DNA of 59,211 nucleotides, from positions 1 through 59,211 of IMG/VR virus record IMGVR_UViG_3300030102_004787; one strand, given 5' to 3'. Within the stretch, counting starts at the first letter, position 1, and each line of letters opens with the position of its first letter. Below the pieces are notes generated by a model, which had not been told where the DNA came from, did no database searches, and saw nothing but the letters and a program-made list of their open reading frames with translations. The translations under genes were made by a program, and so were the position numbers. The stretch is from a virus. Below, in pieces: positions 56,772-59,211 of this stretch.

Positions 56772-57041
56772 ATGAAGACTTCAGAGTATTATAAAAATAA
56801 TCCAGATGCATATGAAAAGAAAAAAGCATATGACAAAAAGTATAATGCTACTAGGAAAGCTACTAAAAAAAGAACTAAATTAAACAAGTTTAACAGACAG
56901 AAAGGCACATACGGAAATGGAGACGGATTAGATGCTTGTGAAAAGAAATTCAACAGCAAGGTAAAAATTCGTTTTTGTAAAATGAGAAACAATAGAGGAG
57001 ATAAGGACGATATGCCTGGAGATAAAAGATCGAGAGGTTAA
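56772..57041 (+). CDS. Lysine-rich protein with GNGDGLDA motif, 89 aa
   Basis: MKTSEYYKNNPDAYEKKKAY, then KATKKRTKLNKFNRQKGTYG and NGDGLDACEKKF. The K/R-rich helix plus GTYGNGDGLDA is a pattern I have seen in short proteins of cyanophage, marine phage and large DNA viruses. pI is very high. DNA contact in the particle is likely but unproven. Confidence 0.7.
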   Translation: MKTSEYYKNNPDAYEKKKAYDKKYNATRKATKKRTKLNKFNRQKGTYGNGDGLDACEKKFNSKVKIRFCKMRNNRGDKDDMPGDKRSRG

Positions 57042-57042
57042 T

Positions 57043-57189
57043 ATGGCTATAAAAAAGAAAAATAAGATTTGCCCTAAAGGAAAAGCTTGGGCAATGAGAA
57101 CATACGGTAAATGGTCTGCTTACGCTGCTATGGGGGCAAGTAAATACTGTAAAGATCCTAATTACGCTAAAAAATCAAAAAGAAAATAA
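57043..57189 (+). CDS. Lysine-rich microprotein, 48 aa
   Basis: MAIKKKNKICPKGKAWAMRT, then YGKWSAYAAMGASKYCKDPN. It belongs to a group of short phage proteins with CPKGKA-x-x-(K/R)-x-YxxxSAYA-x-x-x-x-x-x-C. Unknown function. Confidence 0.68.
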   Translation: MAIKKKNKICPKGKAWAMRTYGKWSAYAAMGASKYCKDPNYAKKSKRK

Positions 57190-57190
57190 T

Positions 57191-57373
57191 ATGAAAGGTG
57201 TACCACATTTTAAAAAAGATGGCACTATATATAAGGGTGCAACACATAAATCAGGAAAAAAACTAATGTCAGGTAAAAATCACACAAAAAAAAGTGTTGA
57301 TTTATTTCACATTAATGAATTACCTAAAAGATCATTAATGAAAGCTTATAAACAAGCAGGGTTATTAAAGTAA
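57191..57373 (+). CDS. Lysine-rich protein, 60 aa
   Basis: MKGVPHFKKDGTIYKGATHK, then KSVDLFHINELPKRSLMKAY. Basic; the KKDG-x-x-x-KG-x-x-HK start and LPKRSLMKAY end are seen in short marine-phage proteins. The stop overlaps the next start by one base. Confidence 0.68.
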   Translation: MKGVPHFKKDGTIYKGATHKSGKKLMSGKNHTKKSVDLFHINELPKRSLMKAYKQAGLLK

Positions 57374-57663
57374 TGGCAAAAAAAAGAGACCCTAAAAAAG
57401 GAACTGGCAAAAAACCCAAGGGATCGGGAAGACGTTTGTATACAGATGAAAACCCGAAGGACACAGTTCGTATAAAATTTGCTACTCCTAGTGACGCAAG
57501 GGCTACGGTGGCAAAAGTTAAAAAAATTAGAAAACCTTTTGCAAGGAAAATACAAATACTAACCGTAGGTGAGCAAAGGGCAAAAGTAATGGGAAAGACA
57601 GCGGTAGTTAATATTTTTAAAAAAGGAAAAGAATCAATTAGAAAAGAAAATAAGAAAAAATGA
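57373..57663 (+). CDS. Lysine-rich protein, 96 aa
   Basis: MAKKRDPKKGTGKKPKGSGR, then RLYTDENPKDTVRIKFATPS and QILTVGEQRAKVMGKTAVVN. The first 25 residues are a flexible basic tail, and the rest a small alpha/beta domain. KGSGRRLYTDENPKDTV is a strong motif in marine phage proteins of unknown function. Confidence 0.72.
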   Translation: MAKKRDPKKGTGKKPKGSGRRLYTDENPKDTVRIKFATPSDARATVAKVKKIRKPFARKIQILTVGEQRAKVMGKTAVVNIFKKGKESIRKENKKK

Positions 57664-57788
57664 GCAAGTTAAGCGCAAAACAAAGAAAGATTGCTAGAGC
57701 TGCAATGCCTTTCGATAAAATCACAGGAGCTGATTTTAAAGTATTAAAAATGATAAAAAAGAAAAAAAATGCCAACAGTAAAATATAA
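57660..57788 (+). CDS. Lysine-rich microprotein, 42 aa
   Basis: MSKLSAKQRKIARAAMPFDK, then ITGADFKVLKMIKKKK. The L-SAKQR-KIA-AA-P-DKITGADF motif is frequent in short proteins from cyanophages and other marine viruses. Overlaps both neighbours. No role is known. Confidence 0.65.
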   Translation: MSKLSAKQRKIARAAMPFDKITGADFKVLKMIKKKKNANSKI

Positions 57789-57930
57789 GTGTGGAGACAC
57801 AGGAAAGATGAAAACAAAAAAATTCCCTTACAACGCAATGGGAAAAGCACAAGCCGTTGAGTTTGCAAAAACAATGAGAGGACAAATAAAAATGAATCCT
57901 GGAAAGGGTAAAACAGAAATGGGATATTAA
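57769..57930 (+). CDS. Lysine-rich microprotein, 53 aa
   Basis: MPTVKYKCGDTGKMKTKKFP, then YNAMGKAQAVEFAKTMRGQI. KKFPY-(K/N)xx-GKxxAxxFAK is the repeated core of such proteins. It overlaps the previous gene by 20 bases in another frame, and the next by one. Confidence 0.62.
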   Translation: MPTVKYKCGDTGKMKTKKFPYNAMGKAQAVEFAKTMRGQIKMNPGKGKTEMGY

Positions 57931-58166
57931 TGGGTGCGTTAAAAAAATGGCGAGATGAGAAATGGGTTCGTATTGGAACCGATGGTCGGATTAAAGGGCC
58001 TTGTGGAACCAGTAAAAAGAAAAAGAACCCAGATCGCTGTTTGCCATTATCAAAAGCAAGGAGCCTTAGCAAGAAAGAAAGAGCTGCTACAGCGAGAAAG
58101 AAAAAAGCATCTGGCGGTAAGAAGCAATTTGTACCAAACACAAAAGCAGCAAAAGTTAGAAAATGA
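57930..58166 (+). CDS. Basic protein of DUF6321 type, 78 aa
   Basis: MGALKKWRDEKWVRIGTDGR, then IKGPCGTSKKKKNPDRCLPL, SLSKKERAATARKKKASGGK. The WVRI-x-x-x-G-x-I-GPCGTS and NPDRCLP core is, from memory, highly conserved in marine phages (DUF6321). Two cysteines are likely metal ligands or a disulfide. Its function is unknown. Confidence 0.75.
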   Translation: MGALKKWRDEKWVRIGTDGRIKGPCGTSKKKKNPDRCLPLSKARSLSKKERAATARKKKASGGKKQFVPNTKAAKVRK

Positions 58167-58567
58167 AAGTATCTGAATCTACAGAGTTTAAAATAGATAT
58201 TAAGACCGTAATAGCCATAATAATGATAACGTCTTCTTTTGTGGGTATGTATTATACGTTACAAGAAGATATTGCAGAAGCCAAAACTTTACCTCCTACA
58301 GAGGTAAAAAGGCTAGAATATGACCTAAAAGAGCAGTGGAATAAAGAAAATATAGAAGATCTTCAAGAAAGAGTAGAGATGTTAGAGCAGGTAGATGATG
58401 TTTTGTTTGAAGAATTAAAAGTATTGTCCATATTAATTCAAGAAGGATCAGAAAGTGATGGTAAACTAGAAGAGCTTAATAGACAGTTGGAAGAATTAAA
58501 AAACAAAAAAAATAAACCAACTATAATCGTGAAGGAAATAGAAGTCGATAAGAAAAAAAGAAGGTAA
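58163..58567 (+). CDS. Membrane-anchored coiled coil, 134 aa
   Basis: One membrane segment at 15-33 (TVIAIIMITSSFVGMYYTL) is followed by a long coiled coil (ERVEMLEQVDDVLFEELKVL, EELNRQLEELKNKKNK) and a basic tail. The shape is that of an inner-membrane spanin (Rz-like), but a partner outer-membrane lipoprotein is not seen, and a virion role is also possible. Confidence 0.65.
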   Translation: MKVSESTEFKIDIKTVIAIIMITSSFVGMYYTLQEDIAEAKTLPPTEVKRLEYDLKEQWNKENIEDLQERVEMLEQVDDVLFEELKVLSILIQEGSESDGKLEELNRQLEELKNKKNKPTIIVKEIEVDKKKRR

Positions 58568-58860
58568 TGTCTACGAGTAAAAAAAATATGAAGTGCAATG
58601 TAGTACGTGCTAGCACAAGACCAGGTAAGAAAAAGATGGTAAAAGCGTGTCAAGGTGGTAAAGAAAAGCTAATTCACTTTGGTGCTAAAGGTTATGGGCA
58701 TAACTACAGTGCTGCTGCTAGAAAAAGTTTTAGAGCTAGACATAAGTGTAACACGGCTACATCGAAGTTGACAGCTCGGTATTGGGCGTGTAAACACTTG
58801 TGGGCTGGCAAAGGAGGATCTACTAAGAGCTCTCCTAAATCAAGAAGGGGTAAATATTAA
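58567..58860 (+). CDS. Basic protein with FRARHKC motif, 97 aa
   Basis: MSTSKKNMKCNVVRASTRPG, then EKLIHFGAKGYGHNYSAAAR, KSFRARHKCNTATSKLTARY and WACKHLW. It belongs by eye to a family of small proteins present in phages and in large eukaryotic DNA viruses that carry F(R/K)ARHKC and KLTARYW(A/S)C. Cysteines and histidines could bind zinc. The stop is followed by a promoter-like box (58865). Confidence 0.72.
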   Translation: MSTSKKNMKCNVVRASTRPGKKKMVKACQGGKEKLIHFGAKGYGHNYSAAARKSFRARHKCNTATSKLTARYWACKHLWAGKGGSTKSSPKSRRGKY

Positions 58861-58864
58861 TTTG

Positions 58865-58872
58865 TATATTTG
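58865..58872 (+). promoter_or_regulatory. Candidate -7 box TATATTTG
   Basis: TATATTTG four bases after the previous stop and 15 before the ATG at 58888. It would start a transcript crossing the join into the tail genes. Confidence 0.45.
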
Positions 58873-58887
58873 TAAAAATAAATCACT

Positions 58888-59073
58888 ATGAAAAATTATA
58901 TGTACGGCCTAGGTATGATTGATGGTCGAGAAGTTAATTTGAGACCACAGCCAGAGATGGGGATTTCTAAATTAGCTAGAATGAAAAAAGAAATGAAAAG
59001 GTACGATAAAGTACAGATGATGGCAGAGGCTCAAGAAATGGCTAATGCTAATATTAACTTATTTAAAAAATAA
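58888..59073 (+). CDS. Small protein, 61 aa
   Basis: MKNYMYGLGMIDGREVNLRP, then QPEMGISKLARMKKEMKRYD. Helical, basic, ending NANINLFKK. Unknown family. It follows its own -7 box and precedes the gene across the join by three bases. Confidence 0.65.
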   Translation: MKNYMYGLGMIDGREVNLRPQPEMGISKLARMKKEMKRYDKVQMMAEAQEMANANINLFKK

Positions 59074-59076
59074 AAA

Positions 59077-59211
59077 ATGAAACAAGGTTACAACGACAGA
59101 CTAGATGAGTCTTTGGGAATGAAGCACAAAGGAGCTCACAAACAATCTATGAAAGACAGACGAGACGAGTCAAAGGGAATGGCTAAAAAAATGACAGGAC
59201 ACGCTTATTCA
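59077..59211 (+). CDS. Small lysine-rich protein, 5' part (continues at 1-177)
   Basis: ATG 59077 opens MKQGYNDRLDESLGMKHKGA. The window ends in the middle of the gene; merging the 98-base repeat places 59113 on base 1 in the same frame, so the reading frame runs to the stop at 175-177. The full protein is about 70 residues. Confidence 0.75.
   Translation, partial: MKQGYNDRLDESLGMKHKGAHKQSMKDRRDESKGMAKKMTGHAYS
59113..59210. repeat. Terminal direct repeat, right copy
   Basis: Identical to 1-98; see there. Confidence 0.9.

Noticed and set aside
57638-58141. Leftward 167-codon frame with hydrophobic, Phe/Leu-rich product
   Set aside because: It lies fully opposite the overlapping lysine-rich genes; Phe/Leu-rich antisense of AAA/AAG-rich coding is an expected shadow.

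Overview
The window is a complete or near-complete genome of a lytic-looking, short-tailed (podovirus-type) phage of a Bacteroidetes host, most likely a marine flavobacterium. Bases 1-98 are repeated exactly at 59113-59210, and one gene reads through the join (59077-59211 continuing at 1-177), so the sequence is best read as a circular assembly of about 59.1 kb. The host call rests on low GC, A-rich leaders instead of Shine-Dalgarno sites, promoter boxes of the Bacteroidetes form TAnnTTTG, and virion and replication proteins of kinds known from Bacteroidetes podoviruses and crAss-like phages. I see no integrase, DNA polymerase or RNA polymerase. The phage therefore seems to depend on host polymerases and to be virulent.

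Layout. (1) 55461-59211 and 1-492, rightward: about 15 very short genes, most of them lysine-rich, plus one tail-fibre-like protein. (2) 496-9733: adsorption proteins, dominated by two duplicated cassettes of LamG (concanavalin-like) domains. (3) 9733-10822: lysis (M15 endolysin, XhlA-like protein, GTA-type holin). (4) 10860-12776: a YadA-like fibre and small proteins, one with a possible GroES-like barrel. (5) 12773-23756: small and large terminase, portal, scaffold, major capsid protein and connectors. (6) 23758-39109: a 1628-residue tail hub and four further proteins, three of them probable ejection proteins, the last 2383 residues long. (7) 39100-51875, leftward: replication, recombination and about 20 small accessory genes. 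These include two proteins with DnaA domain IV signatures, a VirE-type primase/SF3 helicase, an SF2 helicase, nucleases, an ERF annealing protein with its exonuclease, a tRNA-like gene and a GP88-family protein. (8) 51876-52826: a 950-base divergent control region with iterated GTTTAAC motifs, long alternating purine-pyrimidine tracts and hairpins. (9) 52827-54981, rightward: a GroEL-family chaperonin, a small unknown gene and a GroES-like co-chaperonin. (10) 54947-55420, leftward: a winged-helix protein that sits divergent from the start of block 1.

How it fits together. The leftward block and the chaperonin block look early or middle, each behind a shared composite DNA element (TGGGACGTTT, an A-rich tract, then AATCGTCA). 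The rightward structural block looks late. The winged-helix gene lies at the boundary and is a natural candidate for a switch. The features that most deserve follow-up are the lysine-rich gene array, the shared composite element, the putative origin beside DnaA-domain proteins, the aberrant tRNA-like gene, and the chaperonin pair with a possible second co-chaperonin near the terminase. Functions below come from reading motifs by eye; no database search was run.
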